Origin: Rhizobium sp. Q54
GTDB taxonomy: Bacteria; Pseudomonadota; Alphaproteobacteria; Rhizobiales; Beijerinckiaceae
Reading direction: 5' to 3'
Assembly (NCBI GenBank): GCA_945878875.1
Contig: CAMCUC010000001.1
Location: forward strand, 1-64,000
DNA length: 64,000 nt
Part shown: positions 44,981 through 53,806 of the stretch, piece after piece
Layout of the letters: every line of letters starts with the position of its first letter
How positions within the stretch are numbered: position 1 is the first letter of the stretch
The notes under the pieces: model-generated
The model's database searches: none
What the model saw: the letters and a program-made list of their open reading frames with translations, nothing else
What the model was told of the DNA's origin: nothing
Program-made: the position numbers and the translations under genes

Positions 44981-45009
44981 CAATTGCCGACATGCGGCAG
45001 GAGAATCCT

Positions 45010-46794
45010 TTGAGCGCATCGCAAGAGCCAGACTCGCAAAACAGCGTACCGCTGAACGGACGAGCCGCGTTCGCCATGGCGGCGTTTGCGCTCGCTATCG
45101 GGCTCGTGGCTCTTGTGGACGTCATCGGCGCGCCAGGTTCCGTGGTCGAATTGCTCGTCCCAATCGTGACGTTTGCCGGACTGGCGACCATTGGCCTGAT
45201 GACGCAAACCATGCGCATGTCGTGCTTCTACGTCGGCCAAAGAGCAATCCCGCCGCAATATTCCGCCCTTGCCGTCGCCGCCCTCGGCGTCGCGCTGCTG
45301 CTCCCGTTTCTGCCGCCGCAAGTTGCACTCTCTTCTGCGCAGGTGGCGCCGATGGCGATCCTTGTCGGCTTTGGCGCCGGATTCGCGCTCGTCGCTGGCG
45401 CCAGCGGGCCATTGATGCGCAAAACCGGCGCCTATTCCATTGCAGATCTTATCGCCGGACGTTTCGCCAATTCCGCCGTGCGCCAGATAGCGGCCCTTAT
45501 GTGCGCGCTCACCGCAGCCCTGGTCGCGCTGGCGGGATTGCAAGGGGCCGCCGACGCGCTGGTCCAAATGATCGGGCTCTCGCGCGAGGCCGCTCTCGCC
45601 GTCGCGAGTCTCGTTATCCTTGCGATGATCGTTCCCGGCGGTGTGGGCGGGCTCACCTGGAGCGCGACGGCCGCCGCCGTGGTGCTGCTCGCCGGGCTGT
45701 TTGCGCCGCTTGCGTCCGCGGTTGGCGGGGATGCGCCTGCGCCTTTGCCCTGGCTGAACGACGCACTTTTTAACGCCGCTGCAAGTCGCGTCAGCCAATT
45801 ACATGGCCAATCGTTGAGCCATTTTCCCGCCTCGCAAGCTGTCCTGGCCACCGCCGCCGCGCTGGGGCTCGCAAGCCTTGCACCGCTGCTTCTGCCAGCG
45901 ATCACGAATCGCGGTGCAGCGATTGCGCGCCGCGCCGGCTGGAGCTCCCTGCTGATTCTGACGCTGATCGCGGTCGCCGCAGCTGCTGCAATGGCGCTGT
46001 CCACCTTGGCGCTCGACGAATTGCTCGCAGGACGAAAGGCGCAAGCCCTCCCCGCCGCCGCCTATCAAGCCAGCGGCCATGGCTTGCTGACGCTGTGCGG
46101 ACAAGCGGCATCGGGCCCCGCCGCTGCGTTTGAGGCCTGTCGCACAGCCGGATTCCAGGGCGTGCTGACTGCGCGCGACATCTGGGCCAGTGGACAATAT
46201 CTCTTGAGCGCAGCGCCGCAATTGCAGGGTCTCAGCATAGTGCTGACAGGTTTGCTGGCGGCAGGTATCGCCGCCGTTTGCCTCGCGCTGGCGGGCGCCG
46301 GCGCGCAGGCGTTTGGAACCGCAATCGCGCATGACCTGCTGTTTGCTGCCCATTCATCGCCCGCCCTCTCAAGCCGTAGACTTGCAGCGACGCGATTGTG
46401 CATGATTGGGCTGGTGATTTTGCTCGCCATCGGCTTGGCGAAACAATCGGTCGATCCACGCGCGCTGATCGCTATCGCGCTCGCCCTGAGCGCAGCCTGC
46501 CTTGCGCCACTGATTGCGCTGGCTGTTTGGCCGCGCGCCAATGCCGCAGACGCCATGCGCGCTATTTGCGCCGGCCTGCTCGTATTCCTCGCGCTTGTTT
46601 TGGTCGGCATTTGGGAGGGCGACCGCGCCTATGGGCTGGCAATAGCCAGCCTTGCAGGATTTTGCGCCGCACTCAGCGCCGGACTGGCCCTCAGCTTTCG
46701 TCGCACAGCTGAAGAAACCCGCGAGGGACGGGCTTTTCTGGCGGGCGTTCTGCATGGCGAAGCTGATTTGCTGAACCGGGATCGCGGCGCCTGA
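45010..46794 (+). CDS. Sodium:solute symporter (SSS) family-like transporter
   Basis: A 594-residue protein with about 13 to 14 hydrophobic helices. The region TMRMSCFYVGQRAIPPQYSA, then RKTGAYSIADLIAGRF and VPGGVGGLTWSATAAAVVLL, matches the acetate/pyruvate-type SSS permeases (ActP/MctP group). The usual conserved acid and Trp-Met after the IPPxYNG-type segment are not seen, so transport by the normal sodium mechanism is doubtful. A TTG at 45010 is chosen because AGGAG lies six bases upstream. An ATG at 44992 and a GTG at 44977 are alternatives. It is divergent from the response regulator, which fits regulated carboxylate uptake. Confidence 0.72.
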   Translation: MSASQEPDSQNSVPLNGRAAFAMAAFALAIGLVALVDVIGAPGSVVELLVPIVTFAGLATIGLMTQTMRMSCFYVGQRAIPPQYSALAVAALGVALLLPFLPPQVALSSAQVAPMAILVGFGAGFALVAGASGPLMRKTGAYSIADLIAGRFANSAVRQIAALMCALTAALVALAGLQGAADALVQMIGLSREAALAVASLVILAMIVPGGVGGLTWSATAAAVVLLAGLFAPLASAVGGDAPAPLPWLNDALFNAAASRVSQLHGQSLSHFPASQAVLATAAALGLASLAPLLLPAITNRGAAIARRAGWSSLLILTLIAVAAAAAMALSTLALDELLAGRKAQALPAAAYQASGHGLLTLCGQAASGPAAAFEACRTAGFQGVLTARDIWASGQYLLSAAPQLQGLSIVLTGLLAAGIAAVCLALAGAGAQAFGTAIAHDLLFAAHSSPALSSRRLAATRLCMIGLVILLAIGLAKQSVDPRALIAIALALSAACLAPLIALAVWPRANAADAMRAICAGLLVFLALVLVGIWEGDRAYGLAIASLAGFCAALSAGLALSFRRTAEETREGRAFLAGVLHGEADLLNRDRGA

Positions 46795-46796
46795 TT

Positions 46797-48467
46797 TTAA
46801 TCGGCACGCTTGCGCTCGCCAATCAAAGCCTCCACCGCCTCCAGCCTGTCGGCATCCCGCGCGGGCTTGTCCCAGCGAATGCGCGACACGCGCGGAAAGC
46901 GCATCGCCACCCCGCTTTTGTGGCGCGCGGAACGCTGCACGCCCTCAAACGCAACCTCCAGCACAAGCCCTGTTTTGTGATTGGCCTCGACTTCGCGCAC
47001 CGGCCCAAAACGATTAACGGTATGGTCGCGCACCCATTTGTCGAGCAGCTTCAATTCCGCATCGGTGAAGCCAAAATACGCCTTTCCCACAGGCACAAGT
47101 TCATCGCCCTCTGCCCCCTGACGCCAGACGCCGAAGGTGTAATCGGAACAAAACGACGAGCGCTTTCCATGTCCGCGCTGCGCATACATCAGCACGGCGT
47201 CCAGCGTGAACGGATCGCGCTTCCATTTCCACCACGGACCGGTTGGACGACCGGGCACATAGATCGAATCCACCCGCTTGAGCATAACGCCTTCAATGGC
47301 GTTTGCATCCTCCCCCGCGCCCGCACTCGCAGGATCGCGGCGCGCTTGCGCGAGCGCTTCCCACGTCGCGAATGGCACCAGCGGCGAGAGGTCGAAACGC
47401 GCAGGCGCGCGCGTCTCCAGAAAGCGCGCCAGCCGCATGCGCCGCTGGGCGAATGGCAGGCTGCGCAAATCCTCGCCGTCCTCGCTCAACAGATCATAGG
47501 CGCGCACATGGGCTGGATATTCAGCGATCAGTCTTGCATCGACCTTCTTGCGATTGAGCCTCTGCTGCAACGCTCCAAACGATTCGACGCGGCCCTCGCG
47601 CACGATCAACAATTCGCCGTCGATGGAGGCGGCGCCAAAACTGCGCGCGCAAATCGCCTCCAGCACGTCAGGGAATGCGCCGGAAATATCCTCGCCCGTG
47701 CGCGAATAAAGCCGGCCCACAGGCTCGCCCGCCTCATCATATCCAGTGACAGCCTGCACGCGCACGCCGTCCCACTTCCATTCGGCGATAAAGTCTTCCG
47801 GTTTCAGCGATACAAAATTGGTTTCCTCAATCGCATGCGCCAGCATCGCCGCGCGAAACGGCGCCGGATCGGACACGACCGGCTTGTCGGCGCGCCCTTC
47901 AATCCATGCAAACAAATCCAGATAGGGCGGCGTGAGACCCGGCCAGATTTCCTCAATCGCATTTGGCTCAACATCGCCCAACGAGGCCAGCGCTGTCTTG
48001 GCGAGCCGCGCGGAGACGCCGATGCGCAAGCCCCCCGTGATGAGCTTCAACAACGCCCAGCGTCCGGTCTCGTCGAGCTGATCGAGAAACTGCGCCAGAA
48101 CTTGGCGCAGAGCCGCTTTTGGCGTCGCATGCAAAGTCTCGACGACTTGCGACAGCGACGGCGGCGGCGGGAAATTATGCCCCTCGCGCAAAGGCGGCGA
48201 AGGCCACAGGAGCGCGACCGTCTCGGAGAGATCGCCGACGTAATCATAGCTCATTTCAAACAATGTCTGATCGCATCGCTCGCAAATCAGCGTCCGGATC
48301 AGCCCCGCCTTTGCGTGCGCAAACGCAAGCCCGCCTGTCATCGCGGCCAGCGCATAACCGCGATCAGGATCGTCGGTGTGACGAAAGTAATCGCCTAGAA
48401 TACGCAGCTTGGAATTGCGCGCGTGTTCAAACGCAAGACGATCCAGCAAATGCGCGAAACGATTCAC
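46797..48467 (-). CDS. ATP-dependent DNA ligase, cisplatin-damage-response (LHEP) type
   Basis: A 556-residue ligase of the LHEP repair set. An N-terminal helical domain is followed by the nucleotidyltransferase domain, with the lysine that accepts AMP in EWKWDGVRVQ (about residue 230). RLYSRTGEDISG, IDGELLI and GVMLKR come later, as motifs I to V. A C-terminal OB fold has VRFPRV-type sequence. It seals breaks after processing by the partner exonuclease, helicase and phosphoesterase. The GTG start overlaps the exonuclease stop (GTGA). It converges on the SSS gene with two bases between stops. Confidence 0.95.
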   Translation of the reverse strand: MNRFAHLLDRLAFEHARNSKLRILGDYFRHTDDPDRGYALAAMTGGLAFAHAKAGLIRTLICERCDQTLFEMSYDYVGDLSETVALLWPSPPLREGHNFPPPPSLSQVVETLHATPKAALRQVLAQFLDQLDETGRWALLKLITGGLRIGVSARLAKTALASLGDVEPNAIEEIWPGLTPPYLDLFAWIEGRADKPVVSDPAPFRAAMLAHAIEETNFVSLKPEDFIAEWKWDGVRVQAVTGYDEAGEPVGRLYSRTGEDISGAFPDVLEAICARSFGAASIDGELLIVREGRVESFGALQQRLNRKKVDARLIAEYPAHVRAYDLLSEDGEDLRSLPFAQRRMRLARFLETRAPARFDLSPLVPFATWEALAQARRDPASAGAGEDANAIEGVMLKRVDSIYVPGRPTGPWWKWKRDPFTLDAVLMYAQRGHGKRSSFCSDYTFGVWRQGAEGDELVPVGKAYFGFTDAELKLLDKWVRDHTVNRFGPVREVEANHKTGLVLEVAFEGVQRSARHKSGVAMRFPRVSRIRWDKPARDADRLEAVEALIGERKRAD

Positions 48468-49486
48468 GTTTGCGCCTCAACCGCATCTTCCTCGTCGCCA
48501 TAGCCGATCAGATGCAAGGGCCGCGCATCAAGCCCAATGCAGCCCGCCCAATGCACAAGCGCGTCGGCCTCGCCATGCGTGATCCATACCTGGCTGCATT
48601 GCGTCTCAAGAATCGTGGCGCATAAATCATTCCAGTCGGCATGGTCGGACACCACCAGCGGCAGCTCGACGCCGCGCTGACGGGCGCGCGCGCGCACGCG
48701 CATCCAGCCGGACGCATGGGCCGCCACAGGATCGGGAAACTTACGCGACCATATGTCTTGCAGGCTTGCAGGGGTGCAGAGAACAATCTCCCCGGCAAGC
48801 TTTGAGCGCTCCGCCGCAGAGACTTTTCGAATCTCGCCAAAATCGTTCCCCTCACGCGCGTAGTACTCAGTGATCTTCTCCAGCGCGCCGTGAATATAAA
48901 TCGGGCGCTCCCATCCCTGCTGGCGGATGAGGACCATCATGCGTTGCGCCTTGCCAAGCGCATAGGCGCCGACTAGATGAGCACGATCGGGAAACAAAGC
49001 GCAGGAGGCGATGAGTTTATCCGCCTCAAGGCTCGCGTCGGGATGACGAAACACCGGCAGACCAAACGTCGCCTCGGTGATGAAAACATCGCACGCCACA
49101 GGCTCAAACGCTGCGCAGGTTGGATCGCTCGCGCGCTTGTAATCGCCCGAGACGACAATGCGCTGGCGTTCATCAGCCACGCGCACTTGCGCCGACCCAA
49201 GCACATGGCCGGCGGGGTGAAAGCTGACATCAACATCGCCGATACGCTGGCTTTGGCCATACGCCGCCACCTGCCGACGGGCGCAAAAATCCTCGCCATA
49301 ACGCAGCGCCATGATGTCGAGCGTCTCACGCGTGGCCAGCACGTCGCCATGGCCGCGCCGGGCGTGATCGGAATGGGCGTGCGTAATCAGCGCGCGCGGC
49401 ACGGGGCGCAGCGGATCAATGTAGAAATCGCCCGCCGCGCAAAAAAGACCAGCGGGCGTTGGCGCAAGAAGATGAGGCGGGGCCAT
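48464..49486 (-). CDS. Ligase-associated DNA exonuclease (LEXO), metallo-beta-lactamase fold
   Basis: A 340-residue nuclease of the beta-CASP/metallo-beta-lactamase type. Metal ligands are seen in THAHSDHARRG (about 37), HPAGHVLGSAQ (about 90) and SGDYKR (about 115). The C-terminus has SDHADW and ITHGEADA. It is the exonuclease of the LHEP set that trims damaged ends. The ATG at 49486 (MAPPHLLAPTP) starts the conserved domain, and the in-frame extension to 49645 is not conserved and runs antisense to the methyltransferase. The ligase gene overlaps its stop by four bases. Confidence 0.95.
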   Translation of the reverse strand: MAPPHLLAPTPAGLFCAAGDFYIDPLRPVPRALITHAHSDHARRGHGDVLATRETLDIMALRYGEDFCARRQVAAYGQSQRIGDVDVSFHPAGHVLGSAQVRVADERQRIVVSGDYKRASDPTCAAFEPVACDVFITEATFGLPVFRHPDASLEADKLIASCALFPDRAHLVGAYALGKAQRMMVLIRQQGWERPIYIHGALEKITEYYAREGNDFGEIRKVSAAERSKLAGEIVLCTPASLQDIWSRKFPDPVAAHASGWMRVRARARQRGVELPLVVSDHADWNDLCATILETQCSQVWITHGEADALVHWAGCIGLDARPLHLIGYGDEEDAVEAQT

Positions 49487-49570
49487 GGCCACAACATAGG
49501 GATGCGCGCGCGAAAGCAAAGGGGTGAAAATGGCGCTTGCGCCAGCCAGGCGTTCCGTGACCAATGGCGC

Positions 49571-50482
49571 ATGCATTCCTCCGGAGATCTTCTGGCCGAC
49601 CGCCGCTACGGATGGGCGCTCGGCGCCTGCGCCGACGGCGACCACGTTGGCGCCTGCGACCTGCTTGAGCAGGCGCTTGAGCGTGCGCCCGGGTGGGCGC
49701 CAGCGCTCGTGGCGCTGGGCGATTCACGCGCGGCGCTGCATGATCGCGCCGGCGCGATTGCGGCATGGGAGGCCGGCGCCAAAGCTGATCCGGGCGGCGT
49801 GCATGGCGCGCAATTGAAACTCGCCGCCACAGGCGCGGCGCCGGCACCAATTGCCGCCCCCGAAGATTATGTACGCGCTTTGTTTGACGCCTATTCGGAG
49901 CGCTTTGAATCGCACCTCGTCGTCGCTTTGTCTTATTGCGGTCCGCAATTGCTGCGCGCTGCGCTGGAGCGCGCCTGCGTGCGGCGCGCGCGCCCGTTCG
50001 CCTTTGCGCGGATGATTGATCTTGGTTGCGGCACAGGGCTAATGGCTGCTGCGCTCAGGGACGTTGCGCCCCATGCGATGGGCGTCGATCTTTCGCCGCG
50101 CATGGTGGAGGCGGCTGCCCGCACGGGGCTTTATGACGAATTGCATGTCGGCGACGGAGCGGCGATCTTGCGCAAAGAGCCTGCCGCCAGAGCGGATCTT
50201 GTGATCGCCGCCGACGTGTTCGTCTATATCGGCGATCTTGCAGATATGTTTGAACAAGCCGCGCTTGTGCTCAATGCTGGCGGATTGTTCGCCTTCAGCG
50301 TGCAAAAAACCCCCGTACATTGGGCCTTGGGCGCGGATTTGCGTTATTCTCACAGCGAGACATATCTGCGCGCGCTCGCCGCCGGAGGCGGCTTTGATGT
50401 TGTCGCGCTTGAAGAAGCCTCAAGCCGCAAGGATAACGGAATCGACGTTCCGGGGCTGGTCTGCGTGCTCTCGCGCGCCTAG
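49571..50482 (+). CDS. TPR-repeat class I SAM-dependent methyltransferase
   Basis: A 303-residue protein. About the first 90 residues form TPR-like helices (LEQALERAPGWAPALVALGD, then AAWEAGAKADPG). A methyltransferase domain follows, with motif I MIDLGCGTGLMAAALRD (about 140), VDLSPRMVEAAA and DLVIAADVFVYIGDL. It transfers a methyl group from SAM to an unknown substrate. It sits in the middle of the divergent LHEP DNA-repair locus and ends nine bases before the helicase start, so it probably shares the helicase transcript. The ATG at 49571 has a weak ribosome site. An earlier in-frame ATG at 49502 is possible. Confidence 0.83.
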   Translation: MHSSGDLLADRRYGWALGACADGDHVGACDLLEQALERAPGWAPALVALGDSRAALHDRAGAIAAWEAGAKADPGGVHGAQLKLAATGAAPAPIAAPEDYVRALFDAYSERFESHLVVALSYCGPQLLRAALERACVRRARPFAFARMIDLGCGTGLMAAALRDVAPHAMGVDLSPRMVEAAARTGLYDELHVGDGAAILRKEPAARADLVIAADVFVYIGDLADMFEQAALVLNAGGLFAFSVQKTPVHWALGADLRYSHSETYLRALAAGGGFDVVALEEASSRKDNGIDVPGLVCVLSRA

Positions 50483-50491
50483 ATTAAGCCA

Positions 50492-53092
50492 GTGAGCCAA
50501 GCAATTCTCCCCACTCTTCCCGACGAATTTACCGCATGGTTTTCCACGCGGGGCTGGTCGCCGCGCGCCCACCAACTGGAGCTGTTGTCGCTGGCGCGCA
50601 AAGGCCAAAGCGCTTTGCTGATCGCGCCAACGGGCGCAGGCAAAACGCTCGCCGGTTTTCTGCCCAGCCTCACTGAACTGGCGCAGCGGCCGCCAAGCGC
50701 GCGCGGACTTGGCTTGCACACGCTCTATATCTCGCCGCTGAAAGCGCTGGCCGTCGATGTGGCGCGCAATCTTGAAATTCCTGTCGCCGAGATGGGGCTG
50801 AAAATCCGCGTCGAGACGCGCACGGGCGACACGCCTGCCTCGCGCCGTCAGCGTCAGCGCCGCGATCCTCCCGATATTCTGCTCACCACGCCAGAGCAAT
50901 TGGCGCTGCTGCTGGGCGGGCCGGACGCGCGCACGCTATTCTCTACATTGCGCCGCGTGGTGCTCGATGAATTGCATGCGGTGACGCAATCCAAACGCGG
51001 CGACATGCTCGCGCTTGATCTGGCGCGCCTTCGCACGCTTGCCCCGCAGATGACAGCTATCGGCCTTTCGGCAACCGTGCGCGAGCCCGACGAATTGCGC
51101 AGATGGCTTGTGGCGCAGCGGGAAACGCAAACGCATATGGCCGCGCTCGTCAAGGCGCCGCCGGGTGCGCCCGCCGATCTCTCGATGCTGGATTGCGCAG
51201 AGCGATTGCCGTGGTCGGGCCATGGCGCCAGTCATTCCATCAATGATATTTATGCGGCGATCAAAACCGCAAAGACCGCGCTTGTATTCGTCAATACGCG
51301 CGCGCAGGCCGAAGCTGTTTTCCAGCAACTCTGGTCGATCAACGACGATGATCTCGCCATAGCCCTGCATCATGGATCGCTCGACGCAAGCCAACGCCGG
51401 CGCGTGGAAGAGGCCATGGCGCAGGGACTTTTGAAAGCCGTGGTCTGCACGTCTACGCTTGATCTTGGCATTGACTGGGGCGACGTCGATCTCGTCGTCA
51501 ACGTTGGCGCCCCAAAGGGCGCGAGCCGTTTGACGCAGCGCATCGGGCGCGCCAACCATCGGCTGGATGAATCTTCGCGTGCGATCCTTGTGCCGGGCAA
51601 CAGGTTTGAGGCGCTGGAATGCCGCGCAGCAATCGAGGCCGCCGCAATCGGCGCGCAGGACACGCCACCCGCACGATCCGGCGCGCTCGACGTCTTGTGC
51701 CAGCACATATTGGGGACGGCATGCGCAGGACCCTTTGACGAGACTGAATTATTTACGGAAGTTTGCTCGGCGGAACCCTATTCGCATCTGGCGCACAGCG
51801 ACTTTCTCGTCGCAATCGAGTTCGTAGCCAATGGCGGATATGCTCTTGGCGCTTACGAACGCTTTGCAAAAATCAAACGCGATAAGGACGGCTTGTGGCG
51901 CGTCGCCAACGGCAAAATCGCGCAAAGCTGGCGCATGAACGTCGGCACAATCGTTGAATCCGACATGCTGAAAGTGCGGCTTGTACGCGGACGCGCCAAC
52001 GCTCCGGCGCCCGGAAGCGCCCGCACTGCAGCAGGTTCTCTCTATTACCCCGCCAAACTTTCGAACGCCGCCCGCCCCGCCTATACCGGACCATTGGCGC
52101 GCGGCGGGCGCGTTCTGGGGCAGATCGAAGAATACTTTCTGGAGACGCTGGCGCCCGGCGACACCTTCCTTTTTGGCGGGGAAGTTCTTGCGCTGCAGGG
52201 CATCAATGAGGGCGAGGCTTTCGTGTCGCGGGCGCAATCGCAGGCGCCCAAAGTGCCTTCCTATGCAGGCGGCAAGTTTCCGCTCTCCACTTATCTGGCG
52301 CAGCGCGTGCGCAACCTCATCGCATCGCCGCGTCAATGGGTCGGCTTGCCCGAGCAGGTGCGCGAATGGCTGGGCCTGCAACGCAAGGTCTCAAGCTTGC
52401 CGAACGCCAAAGATCTTCTCGTTGAGACGTTTCCGCGCGGCGAGCGGTTTTATCTCGTCGCCTACCCCTTCGAGGGACGCCTCGCGCACCAGACGCTTGG
52501 CATGTTGCTGACGCGGCGCATGGAGCGATTGAGGTTGATGCCGCAGGGGTTTGTGGCCAGCGAATATGCACTCGCCATCTGGTGTTTGAACGACGTCGCA
52601 GGCGCCTGCGCATCGGGCACCGTCAGCATGGACTCGTTGTTTGACGAAGACATGCTCGGCGACGACCTTGAAGAATGGCTGCAAGAATCCGCATTGATGA
52701 AACGCACCTTTCGCAATTGCGCCGTGATTGCAGGGCTAATCGAGCGCCGCTTTCCCGGCAAGGAAAAGACCGGGCGACAGGTGACGATGTCCACCGATCT
52801 GATTTACGACGTGCTGCGCCGTCATCAACCAGATCACATCTTGCTGCGTGCCGCGCGCGATGACGCGGCCACCGGCCTGCTCGACGTGGCGCGCCTCTCC
52901 GACATGCTCCTTCGCATCAAGGGGCGCATCGTTCATGAAGCGCTGACGCGCGTGTCGCCTCTGGCGGTTCCCGTGATGCTTGAGATTGGGCGCGAGCCGA
53001 TCTATGGGCAGGCGCAGGACCAGATTTTGGCTGAAGCGGCGCAAGAGCTGGTGCGCGAAGCGATGCAGCCGACAAAGGGGGCGCGAGCGTGA
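50492..53092 (+). CDS. Ligase-associated Lhr-type DNA helicase
   Basis: An 866-residue superfamily 2 helicase of the Lhr group and the helicase of the LHEP set. Walker A is APTGAGKTLAGF at about residue 48 and Walker B is VLDELHAV (DELH) at about 155. The C-terminal RecA-like motifs include ALHHGSLDASQRRRVEEAMA, STLDLGIDWGDV and QRIGRANHRLDESSRAI. The DUF4145/Lhr C-terminal region follows. The start is a GTG nine bases after the methyltransferase stop. Lhr helicases move 3' to 5' on DNA or RNA-DNA hybrids. The pdeM gene overlaps its stop by four bases. Confidence 0.96.
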   Translation: MSQAILPTLPDEFTAWFSTRGWSPRAHQLELLSLARKGQSALLIAPTGAGKTLAGFLPSLTELAQRPPSARGLGLHTLYISPLKALAVDVARNLEIPVAEMGLKIRVETRTGDTPASRRQRQRRDPPDILLTTPEQLALLLGGPDARTLFSTLRRVVLDELHAVTQSKRGDMLALDLARLRTLAPQMTAIGLSATVREPDELRRWLVAQRETQTHMAALVKAPPGAPADLSMLDCAERLPWSGHGASHSINDIYAAIKTAKTALVFVNTRAQAEAVFQQLWSINDDDLAIALHHGSLDASQRRRVEEAMAQGLLKAVVCTSTLDLGIDWGDVDLVVNVGAPKGASRLTQRIGRANHRLDESSRAILVPGNRFEALECRAAIEAAAIGAQDTPPARSGALDVLCQHILGTACAGPFDETELFTEVCSAEPYSHLAHSDFLVAIEFVANGGYALGAYERFAKIKRDKDGLWRVANGKIAQSWRMNVGTIVESDMLKVRLVRGRANAPAPGSARTAAGSLYYPAKLSNAARPAYTGPLARGGRVLGQIEEYFLETLAPGDTFLFGGEVLALQGINEGEAFVSRAQSQAPKVPSYAGGKFPLSTYLAQRVRNLIASPRQWVGLPEQVREWLGLQRKVSSLPNAKDLLVETFPRGERFYLVAYPFEGRLAHQTLGMLLTRRMERLRLMPQGFVASEYALAIWCLNDVAGACASGTVSMDSLFDEDMLGDDLEEWLQESALMKRTFRNCAVIAGLIERRFPGKEKTGRQVTMSTDLIYDVLRRHQPDHILLRAARDDAATGLLDVARLSDMLLRIKGRIVHEALTRVSPLAVPVMLEIGREPIYGQAQDQILAEAAQELVREAMQPTKGARA

Positions 53093-53793
53093 GCGGGATT
53101 TCGGCCAGCCTTGCGGAAGGTTTCTCGCTGGGAGGCGAAGACTTCTGCGCGCATGTTTCGGGCGCTCTGTTTCATGCGGGCGAGCGTTTGTTGATCGTGG
53201 CCGATCTGCATCTTGAAAAAGGCTCGGCCTATGCGGAACGGCGCGTGTTGTTGCCGCCCTATGACACCGCGGCCACATTGGCGCGGCTCGCGGAAGTCGC
53301 GGCCCATTTTGCGCCGCGCGCAATTCTGGCGCTGGGCGATTCCTTTCATGACGTGCGCGCGGGCGAGCGCATGAACGCCAATGATCGCGAATCGTTGCAA
53401 CGCCTGCAATCAGGGCGCGAATGGATATGGATCGCAGGCAATCATGACCCGGAAGCGCCTGCATTCGTGGAGGGCTTGCGGCGCGGGACATATCAGTTGG
53501 GTGCTGTGACGCTGCGCCATGAACCATTAATTCATGAGCCATCATCGTGCGAGATCGCGGGCCATCTGCACCCGGTCGCGCGCGTGGCGGCGGCGCGCGG
53601 ACGGCTGCGGCGCAGGTGTTTTCTGAGCGACGATGCGCGCTGCATCATGCCTGCCTTTGGTGCCTATGCGGGCGGGCTGAACATATTGGACGCGGCGTTT
53701 ACGCCCTTGTTCACGCGGGCTCGCGCAACGGCCCATGTGCTGGGGCGCGCCAACGTCTATCGCATCGGCCTTGAGTCATGCAGGCCTGATTAG
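53089..53793 (+). CDS. pdeM: Ligase-associated DNA damage response endonuclease PdeM
   Basis: A 234-residue calcineurin-like metallophosphoesterase. The metal-binding motifs appear as VADLHLEKGSAY, LALGDSFHD, WIAGNHDPE and AGHLHPVARV, all with the spacing of the MPE superfamily. It is the phosphoesterase of the LHEP set, a manganese-dependent nuclease or phosphatase that cleans 3' or 5' ends. The GTG start overlaps the helicase stop (GTGA). Ligase, exonuclease, helicase and PdeM are all present in one locus, which makes the assignment firm. Confidence 0.95.
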   Translation: MSGISASLAEGFSLGGEDFCAHVSGALFHAGERLLIVADLHLEKGSAYAERRVLLPPYDTAATLARLAEVAAHFAPRAILALGDSFHDVRAGERMNANDRESLQRLQSGREWIWIAGNHDPEAPAFVEGLRRGTYQLGAVTLRHEPLIHEPSSCEIAGHLHPVARVAAARGRLRRRCFLSDDARCIMPAFGAYAGGLNILDAAFTPLFTRARATAHVLGRANVYRIGLESCRPD

Positions 53794-53806
53794 CGCGCCG
53801 ACAAGC

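Noticed and set aside
46920-48398. Open frame of about 490 codons antisense to the LHEP ligase
   Set aside because: Its composition is Arg/Gln/His-rich with no domain, and the ligase on the other strand is well supported.
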